NCBI GenBank assembly: GCA_020441605.1
Contig: JAGRLX010000354.1
Location: 1-11,092, forward strand
Source: Alphaproteobacteria bacterium
GTDB lineage: Bacteria > Pseudomonadota > Alphaproteobacteria > Rhizobiales > Aestuariivirgaceae
DNA: 11,092 nucleotides
Direction of reading: 5' to 3'
A program made the position numbers and the translations under genes. The notes beneath the pieces are model-generated. The model was not told the DNA's origin. It saw only the letters and a program-made list of their open reading frames with translations, and made no database searches. Shown piece by piece: positions 1 to 6,790 of this stretch. Every line of letters starts with the position of its first letter. Positions within the stretch are counted from its first letter, which is position 1.

Positions 1-237
1 GGTGGTGTTGCGGCCGGTGTTGCCACCCCCCAACCAACCCTTTTCCACCACTGCAATGTTGGTCATCTTGTGATTCTTGGCCAGATAGTAAGCCGTCGCA
101 AGGCCATGCCCGCCGGCGCCGACGATGACCGCGTCGTACTCGGCCTTGGGTTGAGGGGAGCGCCAGGCGCGCTCCCAGTCCTTGTGATAGTTCATCGCAT
201 TTCGCGCGAGCGAAAAGATCGAATAGCGCGGCTTCAT
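1..237 (-). CDS. soxB: Sarcosine oxidase beta subunit, N-terminal part (cut by window edge)
   Basis: Reading the minus strand from an ATG at 237 gives 79 codons in frame to the window edge. The protein begins [15 protein letters not shown], and residues 33-66 (from [20 protein letters not shown] to VVEKG) form a Rossmann dinucleotide-binding fold with GAGGHG at 40-45 for FAD. It is followed by [13 protein letters not shown]. This start and the [10 protein letters not shown] stretch are characteristic of the beta subunit of heterotetrameric sarcosine oxidase, which demethylates sarcosine to glycine and formaldehyde in the cytoplasm. The family is normally a little over 400 residues, so about four fifths lies outside the window, including the covalent-flavin histidine region. 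An AAGGA ribosome-binding site (plus-strand 246-250) sits 8 nt before the ATG. Related dimethylglycine/sarcosine dehydrogenases share the fold, but the N-terminus fits SoxB best. It is divergent from the ccm operon and probably unrelated to it in function. Confidence 0.85.
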   Translation of the reverse strand, partial: MKPRYSIFSLARNAMNYHKDWERAWRSPQPKAEYDAVIVGAGGHGLATAYYLAKNHKMTNIAVVEKGWLGGGNTGRNTT

Positions 238-396
238 TGGTGCAATCCTTGCAATTCGCCGCTATCTAACAAAAGGGCGATGGCACAACCAAGGTTTTTC
301 CGACGCCCAAATGCTGCCATGCGACAATGCGACCTGAAATCACTTGACCAGATGAATTGCGTTTGTGTGGACCATAGGAATATCTCATAAATCATC
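238..396. other. Divergent intergenic region between soxB and ccmI
   Basis: This 159-bp stretch separates two outward-facing start codons, so it must hold promoters for both genes unless they lie further inside. It is visibly more AT-rich than the flanking coding DNA. On the plus strand the nearest match to a sigma-70 promoter is TTGCGT (357-362) with TATCTC (381-386) 18 bp later. That is a poor match, as is an isolated TTGACC at 344-349 with no partner at a proper distance. I see no long inverted repeat or terminator here. An open frame crosses it on the plus strand but shows no protein-like character. Confidence 0.6.
264..292 (-). promoter_or_regulatory. Candidate sigma-70-like promoter for soxB (weak)
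   Basis: On the minus strand, TTGGTT (plus 287-292) is followed after exactly 17 bp by TTAGAT (plus 264-269), about 26 bp upstream of the soxB start codon. Each hexamer matches the sigma-70 consensus at only three positions, so the spacing and location are the main support. Confidence 0.2.
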
Positions 397-1494
397 ATGA
401 TTTGGATCGTTTTTGCCGTTTTGACAGTGGCAGCGCTGGCGATTTTGGCCTATCCGGCGGTGCGGCCGGAGGCATTAGCCGGAGAGCCTGACAGGCTGGC
501 TTTCGACCGGGCTGTCTTCCGTGATCAGTTGACCGAATTGGATCGGGATGTTTCCCGCGGTCTGATCGGCGAAAGGGAGGCCGAGGCGGCCCGCAATGAG
601 ATTTCCCGACGGCTCATAGCAGCCGTTAGTGGGCAGTCGGCGGCGGAACAGGGGGCACACTCAATCGCCTGGACGCTTGCAACGGTCTTAGTTGTACCGA
701 TTGTAGCCGTGCCGCTCTATCTGGCGATCGGCAACCCGTCCTTGCCCGATGTGCCTCTGGTTGCTCGCCTGGAAAAGGCGGTAGAGCAGGGTGACTTTGC
801 GGCGCTGATCGCCAAGGTTGAAATGCATCTTGCCGAAAATCCCGCCGACGTTCAGGGCTGGAAGGTCATCGCGCCGGCCTATCAACGCGCCAGCCGATGG
901 GCGGACGCAGCAAACGCTTACAGCAATATTTTGAAGCTGTCGGCACCAGATGCTGGCACATTGGCCGACTACGGAGAGATGCTGGTTTTCGCCAACAATG
1001 GCATGGTATCCGCCGATGCGAGCCGCGCCTTTGCCCAAGCCTTGAATCTCGATGCCAATCTGCCGAAGGCGCGGTATTTCCACGCACTGGCCCTGAAGCA
1101 GGAGGGAAAGACCGAGGAAGCCCGCAGGCTTTTCGATCGTTTCCTGGCAGAGTCTCCGGCCGATGCCCCATGGCGGCCCATGCTCGAGGCAGAACTGCAG
1201 GACCTTGACAGTCGTCCCCCCGCGCTTGGCAAGGAAGCGATTGACGTCGCCAAGACCATGACCCAGGACGATCAGCAGGCCATGATCCGCGGGATGGTGG
1301 AAGGCCTTGATCAAAGACTGAAGACAAACGGTAAGGACCTGGAAGGCTGGCTGCGCCTGATGCGCGCCCGCATCGTCCTAAATGAACCGGATCGGGCCGC
1401 GGTCGCCTATGAAAGTGCAAAGACATGGTTCAGAGATGATCCCAAGGCCCTGGCAGCTCTGGATGATCTTGCAAGAGAGTTGAAAATCCCATGA
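397..1494 (+). CDS. ccmI: Cytochrome c biogenesis protein CcmI (CycH), TPR apocytochrome chaperone
   Basis: The 365-residue protein is the CcmI/CycH component of System I cytochrome c maturation. It binds the C-terminus of apocytochrome c in the periplasm and hands it to the CcmF/CcmH haem ligase. A first membrane helix spans about residues 2-20. Next comes a cytoplasmic segment with the family-typical [19 protein letters not shown] (41-59). A second helix spans about 90-111 (from [13 protein letters not shown]). The periplasmic part holds TPR-like helices at about 120-270, including EGWLR-type pairs such as [17 protein letters not shown], and a C-terminal domain at about 290-365. The length fits the alphaproteobacterial family. 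The ATG at 397 is the first possible start, because a TAA lies in frame at 388-390. No strong Shine-Dalgarno is seen: AGGA at 377-380 is rather far away. It is the first gene of the ccm operon, and its end overlaps ccmE by 4 bp. Confidence 0.93.
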   Translation: MIWIVFAVLTVAALAILAYPAVRPEALAGEPDRLAFDRAVFRDQLTELDRDVSRGLIGEREAEAARNEISRRLIAAVSGQSAAEQGAHSIAWTLATVLVVPIVAVPLYLAIGNPSLPDVPLVARLEKAVEQGDFAALIAKVEMHLAENPADVQGWKVIAPAYQRASRWADAANAYSNILKLSAPDAGTLADYGEMLVFANNGMVSADASRAFAQALNLDANLPKARYFHALALKQEGKTEEARRLFDRFLAESPADAPWRPMLEAELQDLDSRPPALGKEAIDVAKTMTQDDQQAMIRGMVEGLDQRLKTNGKDLEGWLRLMRARIVLNEPDRAAVAYESAKTWFRDDPKALAALDDLARELKIP

Positions 1495-1940
1495 CCCGCA
1501 AACAAAAACGTCTCAGTCTCATCCTTTCGGGCCTCGCAATCCTTGGCATTGCGGCCGGTCTGGTGCTCTATGCATTGCGCGACACCATTGTCTTTTTCTA
1601 TACCCCGAGCGAGGTGGCGGCCAAGGGCGTGCAACCCGGGCAGCGCCTCCGCCTCGGCGGACTGGTGGAAAAGGGAAGCTGGAAACGTGGCGAGGGCACC
1701 ATGAACAGCTTTGTGATAACCGATACGACCAAGACCATAATGGTGAACTACAACGGTCAGTTGCCGGACCTGTTCCGGGAGGAGCAGGGCGTCGTGGCCG
1801 AGGGTGTGCTGGATGCCAGCGGAACCTTTGTGGCCGACACCGTACTGGCCAAACATGATGAAAACTACATGCCGAAAGATCTTGCCGATAAGCTGAAAGA
1901 GCAAGGCGTGTGGCAGGAGACAAAAGGGAAGTCGCAATGA
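1491..1940 (+). CDS. ccmE: Periplasmic haem chaperone CcmE (CycJ)
   Basis: CcmE covalently holds haem exported via CcmABCD and passes it to CcmF for attachment to apocytochrome c. The 149-residue product has a short basic cytoplasmic start (MTRKQKR) and one membrane anchor at about 8-28. A periplasmic OB-fold beta domain follows, covering [13 protein letters not shown], the FVITD strand and VVAEGVL. The haem-binding motif is intact: His122 (codon 1854-1856) in KHDENYMP, with Tyr126 as the usual axial ligand. This makes it the classical His-type CcmE rather than the Cys variant. Length and motif order are standard. Its ATG overlaps the ccmI stop as ATGA, and only a weak GAGAG lies upstream, so translation is probably coupled. 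The tail after the motif is charged and likely flexible. Confidence 0.97.
   Translation: MTRKQKRLSLILSGLAILGIAAGLVLYALRDTIVFFYTPSEVAAKGVQPGQRLRLGGLVEKGSWKRGEGTMNSFVITDTTKTIMVNYNGQLPDLFREEQGVVAEGVLDASGTFVADTVLAKHDENYMPKDLADKLKEQGVWQETKGKSQ
1924..1931 (+). promoter_or_regulatory. Shine-Dalgarno that decides the ccmF start
   Basis: The purine-rich AAGGGAAG lies inside the last codons of ccmE and ends 5 nt before the ATG at 1937. It supports that start over the in-frame GTG at 1910, which would place this site inside the coding region. Confidence 0.6.
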
Positions 1941-3919
1941 TAGCCGAAATCGGGCACTTTGCGCTTGTCCTCGCACTCGGGGTCGCCGTCTTCCAATTCG
2001 TTGTGCCGCTCGTTGGCGCCCATCGCGGAGACCGGATGATGATGCGGGCCGCCGCACCGGCCGCTCTGGTGCAGTTTCTGCTGGTAGGACTGGCCTTTGT
2101 CGCCCTGACTCACGCCTATCTTGTTTCCGACTTCTCTGTGATGAACGTTGCCGAGAATTCACACTCGGCCAAGCCGCTCATCTATAAGATCTCGGGCGTC
2201 TGGGGCAATCACGAAGGCTCCATGCTGCTGTGGGTCTTGATCCTCGCGATCTTTGGCGCAGCCGTGGCTGCCTTCGGTAGCAATCTGCCCATTGAACTGA
2301 AGTCACGGGTGATCGCGATCCAGGGCTCGATCGGCATCGCCTTTCTGCTTTTTCTGGTCCTGACCTCCAACCCCTTCATGCGCCTTGATCCGCCGCCTAT
2401 AGAGGGAAATGGCCTTAACCCGATCCTCCAGGATCCTGCGCTTGCCTTTCATCCGCCGTTTCTCTATGCGGGCTATGTCGGTCTTTCTATTGCATTTTCC
2501 TTCGCGGTTGCGGCACTGATCGATGGCCGGGTCGATGCGGCCTGGGCTCGCTGGGTAAGGCCCTGGACTCTCGCGGCGTGGATGTTCCTTACCATCGGAA
2601 TCGCAATGGGTTCCTGGTGGGCCTATTATGAATTGGGCTGGGGCGGCTGGTGGTTCTGGGATCCAGTCGAAAACGCGAGTTTCATGCCGTGGCTCGTGGC
2701 AACGGCGCTCCTTCATTCGGCTATTGTCGTGGAGAAGCGCAACGCTCTAAAAATATGGACAATTCTATTGTCCATTCTGGCATTTTCCCTGTCGCTCGTT
2801 GGCACGTTCTTGGTCCGCTCCGGAGTCCTGACCTCGGTGCATGCCTTCGCTGTCGACCCCGCGCGCGGAACCTTCATTCTGGCTATCTTGACGGTGTTCA
2901 TCGGCGGCTCCCTGTTGTTGTTTGCCTGGCGCGCCCCGGTCTTGAAGGCAGGTGGTGTGTTCAGCCCGGTGAGCCGGGAAGGGGGTCTGGTCGTGAACAA
3001 CCTGCTTTTATGTGTGGCAGCCCTCGCAGTCTTCATTGGTACGCTCTATCCACTGGCCCTGGAGACGATAAACGGCGAGAAGATTTCCGTCGGGCCGCCT
3101 TACTTCAATCTGACTTTTGGCCCGATAATCCTGCCTTTGCTGCTCTTGGTCCCAATCGGCCCATTTCTGGCCTGGAAACGCGGTGATTTGACCCTGGCAC
3201 TCAAGCGGCTGCGGATTGCCGGACTTCTGGCTGTCACTGTCGGTTTTTTCGTCTTCATCCTCGATATGCGCGGGCCCTGGCTCGCGCCCGTTGGAATGGC
3301 ATTGGGAGCGTGGCTCTTCCTTGGGGCTCTTGCAGAAGTGGCCACCCGGATCTCGCTGTTCCGTGTGCCTTTGTCGTCGAGCCTGCACCGACTCGCGGGT
3401 ATGCCGCGCGCGGCCCTTGGCATGGCGTTGGCCCATGGTGGCCTTGGCATCATGGTGATAGGCATAATCGCCATTTCGCTCTGGAAGATCGAAGTGATCG
3501 TCGCGTTGAAACCCAACGAGTCAGCGTTGGTCGATCGTTATACCGTCACATTCCAGGGCGATACTCCATTGACAGGGCCCAACTACATCGGCCGCGCTGG
3601 CAAGTTCCTGGTGACTCGCGACGGAGCCGAAATAGCGACGCTCACATCGGAAAAGCGCAATTTCAAACCATCGGGCATGCCGACCACGGAGGTGGGTTTG
3701 CATCAGACCCTGGCCGGCGACATCTACCTTGTCATGGGCGACGAGAACGCCGACGGGAGCCGGTCGATGCGCTTCTATTTCAATCCGCTCGTCAACATGA
3801 TCTGGCTCGGTGCACTGCTGATGTTTCTCGGAGGAGCTCTTTCTCTGGCTGATCGGCGATATCGCATAGGTGCCCCGCGGCGAAAGACCTTGCCGGCGGA
3901 AGTCGTGGCGGCAGAATGA
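1937..3919 (+). CDS. ccmF: Haem lyase subunit CcmF (CycK)
   Basis: CcmF takes haem from holo-CcmE and, with CcmH and CcmI, ligates it to the cysteines of apocytochrome c on the periplasmic face of the inner membrane. The 660-residue protein is full length and very hydrophobic, with many membrane helices. The tryptophan-rich WWD signature lies at residues 225-253 (from [19 protein letters not shown] to ENASFMPWL). Likely haem-ligand histidines are His172 ([10 protein letters not shown]), His260, His302 ([11 protein letters not shown]) and His500 (AHGGLG). A soluble periplasmic domain at about 525-615 precedes a last helix (620-638). The ATG at 1937 is chosen because [15 protein letters not shown] is the usual family start, AAGGGAAG at 1924-1931 is a good ribosome-binding site, and it forms an ATGA overlap with ccmE. 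A GTG at 1910 is in frame but would add nine residues with no family support. Confidence 0.97.
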   Translation: MIAEIGHFALVLALGVAVFQFVVPLVGAHRGDRMMMRAAAPAALVQFLLVGLAFVALTHAYLVSDFSVMNVAENSHSAKPLIYKISGVWGNHEGSMLLWVLILAIFGAAVAAFGSNLPIELKSRVIAIQGSIGIAFLLFLVLTSNPFMRLDPPPIEGNGLNPILQDPALAFHPPFLYAGYVGLSIAFSFAVAALIDGRVDAAWARWVRPWTLAAWMFLTIGIAMGSWWAYYELGWGGWWFWDPVENASFMPWLVATALLHSAIVVEKRNALKIWTILLSILAFSLSLVGTFLVRSGVLTSVHAFAVDPARGTFILAILTVFIGGSLLLFAWRAPVLKAGGVFSPVSREGGLVVNNLLLCVAALAVFIGTLYPLALETINGEKISVGPPYFNLTFGPIILPLLLLVPIGPFLAWKRGDLTLALKRLRIAGLLAVTVGFFVFILDMRGPWLAPVGMALGAWLFLGALAEVATRISLFRVPLSSSLHRLAGMPRAALGMALAHGGLGIMVIGIIAISLWKIEVIVALKPNESALVDRYTVTFQGDTPLTGPNYIGRAGKFLVTRDGAEIATLTSEKRNFKPSGMPTTEVGLHQTLAGDIYLVMGDENADGSRSMRFYFNPLVNMIWLGALLMFLGGALSLADRRYRIGAPRRKTLPAEVVAAE

Positions 3920-4362
3920 AACGCTTCGTCCTCGCCATGTGTCTGCTGCTGTGGGTCGCTCCCGCTCTGGCCGTGCAGCCTGACGAGATCTTGCGAGATC
4001 CGGTCTTGGAGGCACGAGCGCGCGCGCTTTCGGCCCAGCTGCGATGCCTTGTGTGCCAGAACCAGTCGATTGACGATTCGGATGCGCCGCTTGCCAAGGA
4101 TCTTCGACTTCTGATCCGTGAGCATTTGGTGAACGGCGAGTCAGACCGGCAGATCATGGACTATGTCGTGGCCCGCTACGGGGAATTCGTTCTCTTGAGG
4201 CCGCGATTGACGAGCCACACGGTCCTGCTGTGGGCAACGCCGTTTGTCGTGCTGGTCCTGGCAGGCATCGCCCTTTTTCGTCGTCGCCGCTCTGCGTCGC
4301 TGGCGCCAGAGCAGCCATTGACTGACTCGGAAAAGCAGGCCTTGAGCAAGGCACTGGAGTAG
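3916..4362 (+). CDS. ccmH: Cytochrome c maturation thiol-redox protein CcmH (CycL)
   Basis: CcmH is a membrane-anchored periplasmic protein that keeps the CXXCH cysteines of apocytochrome c reduced and works with CcmF in haem ligation. The 148-residue product has a signal peptide ([19 protein letters not shown], probable cleavage after residue 19). The redox motif LRCLVCQNQ follows, with Cys44 and Cys47, then SIDDSDAPLAKDLR (51-64). The family helix ends in VVARYGEFVLLRP. A C-terminal membrane helix at about 103-121 precedes a basic stop-transfer stretch, FRRRRSA. The length is that of the short CcmH/CycL form. It lacks the TPR part fused in E. coli CcmH, and that role is carried here by the separate ccmI. 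The start overlaps the ccmF stop as ATGA. It is the last gene of this ccm cluster, and no ccmG lies between ccmF and ccmH. Confidence 0.95.
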   Translation: MKRFVLAMCLLLWVAPALAVQPDEILRDPVLEARARALSAQLRCLVCQNQSIDDSDAPLAKDLRLLIREHLVNGESDRQIMDYVVARYGEFVLLRPRLTSHTVLLWATPFVVLVLAGIALFRRRRSASLAPEQPLTDSEKQALSKALE

Positions 4363-4412
4363 CTGCACCTTACCAAAGTTTCATGCCCCCGAAATGCCGC
4401 CGTAAGGTGCAG
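4363..4412. repeat. Perfect 11-bp inverted repeat in the ccmH-protease gap
   Basis: CTGCACCTTAC at 4363-4373 is exactly inverted as GTAAGGTGCAG at 4402-4412, with 28 nt between. Inside, TTTC (4379-4382) and GAAA (4391-4394) could form a second short stem. The repeat begins on the base after the ccmH stop codon. In RNA this is a stem-loop that could stabilise or end the ccm transcript. It lacks a following U-run (GGGGCCTAAGG follows), so it is not a standard intrinsic terminator. In DNA it could be a two-half-site operator ahead of the protease gene. Which of these applies cannot be told from one sequence. Confidence 0.6.
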
Positions 4413-4446
4413 GGGCCTAAGGTTCTTCCATTGCATCAATCGTGAT

Positions 4447-4450
4447 GGAG
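4447..4450 (+). promoter_or_regulatory. Ribosome-binding site of the Do-family protease gene
   Basis: GGAG is placed 8 nt before the ATG at 4459, the proper spacing, and supports that start. The gap upstream (4413-4446) shows no clear RpoH-type (CTTG...CCAT) or RpoE-type promoter that I can recognise. Confidence 0.55.
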
Positions 4451-4458
4451 TTACAGCG

Positions 4459-5919
4459 ATGTCTTCTCTTGCTTCCCACGCCAGCCCCAGGATTCTGAAC
4501 GCCGTTGCCGCAGGTCTTCTTCTCGCAACAGCACTGACGGCGACCGTTACGGTACTGCCCATAACGCCCGTGCGCGCCGAAAGTCAGATTGCCATCGATC
4601 CCACAAAGGGATTTGCCGACCTGGTCGATCGGGTCATGCCCGCCGTAGTCAGCGTCGAGGTAAAGTTTTCCAACGTCGCCGCCAGCGATGGTACTGCACA
4701 GATGCCGGGAATGCCGGACGACAGCCCGTTCCGCGATTTCTTCCGGCAGTTCCCGCAGTTCCGTGAAGGACAGCCCTTTGAGACGCCGCGCCAGCCAGGC
4801 GGCATGGCCCAGGGCTCTGGCTTCGTGATTTCACCGGATGGCTATGCCGTGACCAACAACCACGTCGTGCGTGATGCCGAGGAAGTGTCGGTGCGCATGA
4901 AGGACGGCACCGAACTGAAGGCCGATGTTATCGGCACCGATCCCAAGACCGATCTGGCGCTCATCAAGATCAAGTCCGACAAGCCGCTCGAATTTGTGAA
5001 ATTCGCCACGAAAGAGCCGCGTGTGGGCGACTGGGTGATGGCTGTGGGCAATCCCTTCGGCCTTGGTGGCACCGTTACCACGGGCATCATTTCCGCCCGC
5101 GGCCGAGACATTGGCTCTGGTCCTTACGACGATTTCCTACAGATCGACGCGGCCATCAACAAGGGCAATTCCGGCGGACCGGCCTTCAATCTCGAGGGTG
5201 ACGTTATCGGCATCAACACCGCCATCTTTTCGCCATCAGGAGGTTCGGTCGGAATCGGATTTGCAATCCCGGCCTCCACGGCCAGCAGCGTGATCGATAG
5301 CTTGAAGACCAATGGCGCAGTCACGCGCGGCTGGCTTGGCGTACAGATCCAGCCTGTCACCGACGACATTGCGGAAAGCCTCGGTCTTTCCGAGGCCAAG
5401 GGTGCCATCGTCGCCAATGTCACAGAAGATTCTCCCGCCCTTGCCGCTGGTCTGAAGGCTGGCGATACCATCTTGAAGGTAGATGGCAAGGACGTGGCCG
5501 ACGCGAGGGACCTGGCACGCCGTGTCGCGCAAATTCCGCCGGGTAAGTCTGTTCCGGTCACCATTGTTCGCGATGGCAAGACCACGGACATATCGGTCAA
5601 GATTGGAATCATGCCCGGCGAGCCAAAGATGGCATCTGCCGGACAAGGCAGCGAAAGCACGCTCTACAAGTTGGGTCTGAAGGTTGCACCAGCCGCGGAT
5701 GGTGCAGGCGTTACGGTCGTTGAGGTTGATCCGGGAAGTTCGGCAGCTGACCGCGGACTGAAGGCAGGTGACATCATTCTTGAAGTTGCGGGCACAGAAG
5801 TCCACGATCCGTCTGATGTTCGTGCCGCCATCGCCAAGTCCGGCAAGAAGAGGGTTCTGATGCTTGTCAAATCGGGTGATGGACAGCGGTTTGTCGCAAT
5901 GCCGGCGGATCAAGGCTGA
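4459..5919 (+). CDS. degP: Periplasmic Do/DegP-family serine endoprotease with two PDZ domains
   Basis: This trypsin-like HtrA protease degrades or holds misfolded proteins in the periplasm. The 486-residue product starts with a long signal peptide (cleavage likely after VRA, residues 38-40). Its protease domain runs about 50-285 and carries the full triad: His135 in TNNHVV, Asp165 in DLALIK and Ser238 in GNSGGPAF (codon 5170-5172). The linker PDDSPFRDFFRQFPQF (86-101) is the LA loop of the Do group. PDZ1 spans about 289-382 (GWLGVQIQPV) and PDZ2 about 403-480 (GLKAGDIILEV). Size and order match DegP/DegQ/MucD-type proteins. A split between DegP and DegQ function cannot be made from sequence, so the symbol is the conventional rhizobial name. 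It stands between two structured gaps, with the ccm operon before it and a two-component pair after it. Confidence 0.95.
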   Translation: MSSLASHASPRILNAVAAGLLLATALTATVTVLPITPVRAESQIAIDPTKGFADLVDRVMPAVVSVEVKFSNVAASDGTAQMPGMPDDSPFRDFFRQFPQFREGQPFETPRQPGGMAQGSGFVISPDGYAVTNNHVVRDAEEVSVRMKDGTELKADVIGTDPKTDLALIKIKSDKPLEFVKFATKEPRVGDWVMAVGNPFGLGGTVTTGIISARGRDIGSGPYDDFLQIDAAINKGNSGGPAFNLEGDVIGINTAIFSPSGGSVGIGFAIPASTASSVIDSLKTNGAVTRGWLGVQIQPVTDDIAESLGLSEAKGAIVANVTEDSPALAAGLKAGDTILKVDGKDVADARDLARRVAQIPPGKSVPVTIVRDGKTTDISVKIGIMPGEPKMASAGQGSESTLYKLGLKVAPAADGAGVTVVEVDPGSSAADRGLKAGDIILEVAGTEVHDPSDVRAAIAKSGKKRVLMLVKSGDGQRFVAMPADQG

Positions 5920-5979
5920 ATTGAAAGGCTCGGTGCGCGAATCCTCCCTTGCCCCCCGCTCGAGTTCGCGCGCCAACCC

Positions 5980-6040
5980 GGCGCGGAGACTGGTCCCTCA
6001 TAAGGTTCCATGAGACAAGGCCGGCTCCGCGCCCCCTTTT
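5980..6040 (+). terminator. Long hairpin followed by CCCTTTT: probable terminator or attenuator after the protease gene
   Basis: GGCGCGGAG (5980-5988) pairs perfectly with CTCCGCGCC (6025-6033). After a single bulged A (5989), CTGGTC (5990-5995) pairs with GGCCGG (6019-6024), including two G-U pairs. After a small internal loop, CTCAT (5997-6001) pairs with ATGAG (6010-6014) around an 8-nt loop. That makes about 20 base pairs, followed by CCCTTTT at 6034-6040. The stem is strong but the U-run is short and offset by three C, so termination may be partial. The stem ends directly before the ribosome-binding site of the response regulator. A competing small hairpin at 5969-5985 shares one arm. 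Confidence 0.6.
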
Positions 6041-6041
6041 C

Positions 6042-6046
6042 AGGAG
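6042..6046 (+). promoter_or_regulatory. Strong Shine-Dalgarno deciding the response regulator start
   Basis: AGGAG lies 9 nt before the ATG at 6056. It favours this start over the internal ATG at 6116, which would begin exactly at the receiver domain but has no comparable site upstream. Confidence 0.6.
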
Positions 6047-6055
6047 ATCGGGAAC

Positions 6056-6790
6056 ATGCAAGTTATGAAGTCTGATTCAACTGAGGCGCATGCCAACGAG
6101 AGCAAACGGCGATCCATGCGGATTCTTGTCATCGAAGATGATCGCGAGGCTGCCAATTGGCTGGTGCGGGGTTTGACCGAAAGCGGCCACGTAGCCGACC
6201 ATGCCGTTGACGGCGAGGAAGGCCTCAGCATGGCGACGGAAGGGCTTCATGACGTGCTCATTGTCGACCGCATGCTACCAAAGCGGGACGGCCTGGACTT
6301 GATTCGAGCCCTTCGTGAAGAAGGCATACGCACGCCGGTACTGATTCTGAGTGCCTTGAGCGATGTAGACGAGCGGGTGAAGGGGCTGCGCGCTGGCGGC
6401 GACGACTACCTTGGCAAGCCCTACGCATTTGCCGAACTGCTTGCCCGCGTCGAGAACCTCGGCAATCGCAAGATGGACAAACCTCTCGAAACCACGCTCA
6501 GGGTAGGTGATCTGGAAATCGACATTCTCACGCGCACGGTCACGCGAGCCGGCAAGTCCATTCCACTGCAGCCGCGAGAATTCAAGCTTCTCGAATACTT
6601 GGTTCGGAATGCCGGTCATATTGTCACCAGAACGATGTTGCTGGAAAATGTCTGGGACTATCATTTCGACCCTCAGACCAATGTAATCGACGTGCATGTC
6701 TCGAGGCTGCGTTCCAAGATTGACAAGGGCTTCGATGAGCCAATCCTTCAGACAGTCCGGGGTGCCGGATACATGATCCGTGCGGCCTAG
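6056..6790 (+). CDS. OmpR/PhoB-family response regulator
   Basis: This DNA-binding response regulator has 244 residues. Its receiver domain (about 21-138) has the acidic pocket Glu27-Asp28-Asp29, phospho-acceptor Asp71 in LIVDRMLPKRDG, Ser99 in the switch position and Lys121 in GKPY. A winged-helix effector domain (about 147-243) follows, with LQPREFKLLEYLVRNAG, the VWDYHFDPQTNVIDVHVSRLR recognition region and the closing VRGAGYMIR. All catalytic residues are intact. The chosen start gives a polar 20-residue extension (from MQVMKSDSTE to RRS) before MRILVIEDD. Starting at 6116 instead would give a 224-residue protein of the standard family length. It is co-transcribed with the kinase gene downstream, overlapping by 11 bp. 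Its targets are unknown. The adjacent protease suggests an envelope role, but that is inference. Confidence 0.93.
   Translation: MQVMKSDSTEAHANESKRRSMRILVIEDDREAANWLVRGLTESGHVADHAVDGEEGLSMATEGLHDVLIVDRMLPKRDGLDLIRALREEGIRTPVLILSALSDVDERVKGLRAGGDDYLGKPYAFAELLARVENLGNRKMDKPLETTLRVGDLEIDILTRTVTRAGKSIPLQPREFKLLEYLVRNAGHIVTRTMLLENVWDYHFDPQTNVIDVHVSRLRSKIDKGFDEPILQTVRGAGYMIRAA

Noticed and set aside
344..372. TTGACC at 344-349 as the -35 box of a ccmI promoter
   Set aside because: No sequence resembling a -10 box lies 16-18 bp downstream, where the bases read TGTGGAC.
70..390. Plus-strand open frame of 106 codons across the soxB start and the intergenic gap
   Set aside because: Its first half is antisense to the well-supported soxB coding region, and its second half has no protein-like composition or ribosome-binding site.
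1910..1936. Upstream GTG start for ccmF adding nine residues
   Set aside because: The ATG at 1937 has a better ribosome-binding site, gives the usual family N-terminus and forms the same 4-bp ATGA overlap seen at the other junctions of this operon.
1407..2162. Minus-strand open frame of 251 codons opposite ccmE and ccmF
   Set aside because: It lies antisense to two clearly identified genes, is rich in Arg, Ser and Pro as expected of GC-rich shadow frames, and shows no family resemblance.
4363..4420. Inverted repeat after ccmH as a standard intrinsic terminator
   Set aside because: The stem is followed by GGGGCCTAAGG on the plus strand, and no U-run follows it on the minus strand, so a key element is missing. 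It is kept as a repeat of unknown role.
5236..5976. Minus-strand open frame of 246 codons opposite the protease gene
   Set aside because: It is antisense to the PDZ region of an intact protease gene with full motifs, has no ribosome-binding site I can see, and has no recognisable domain.
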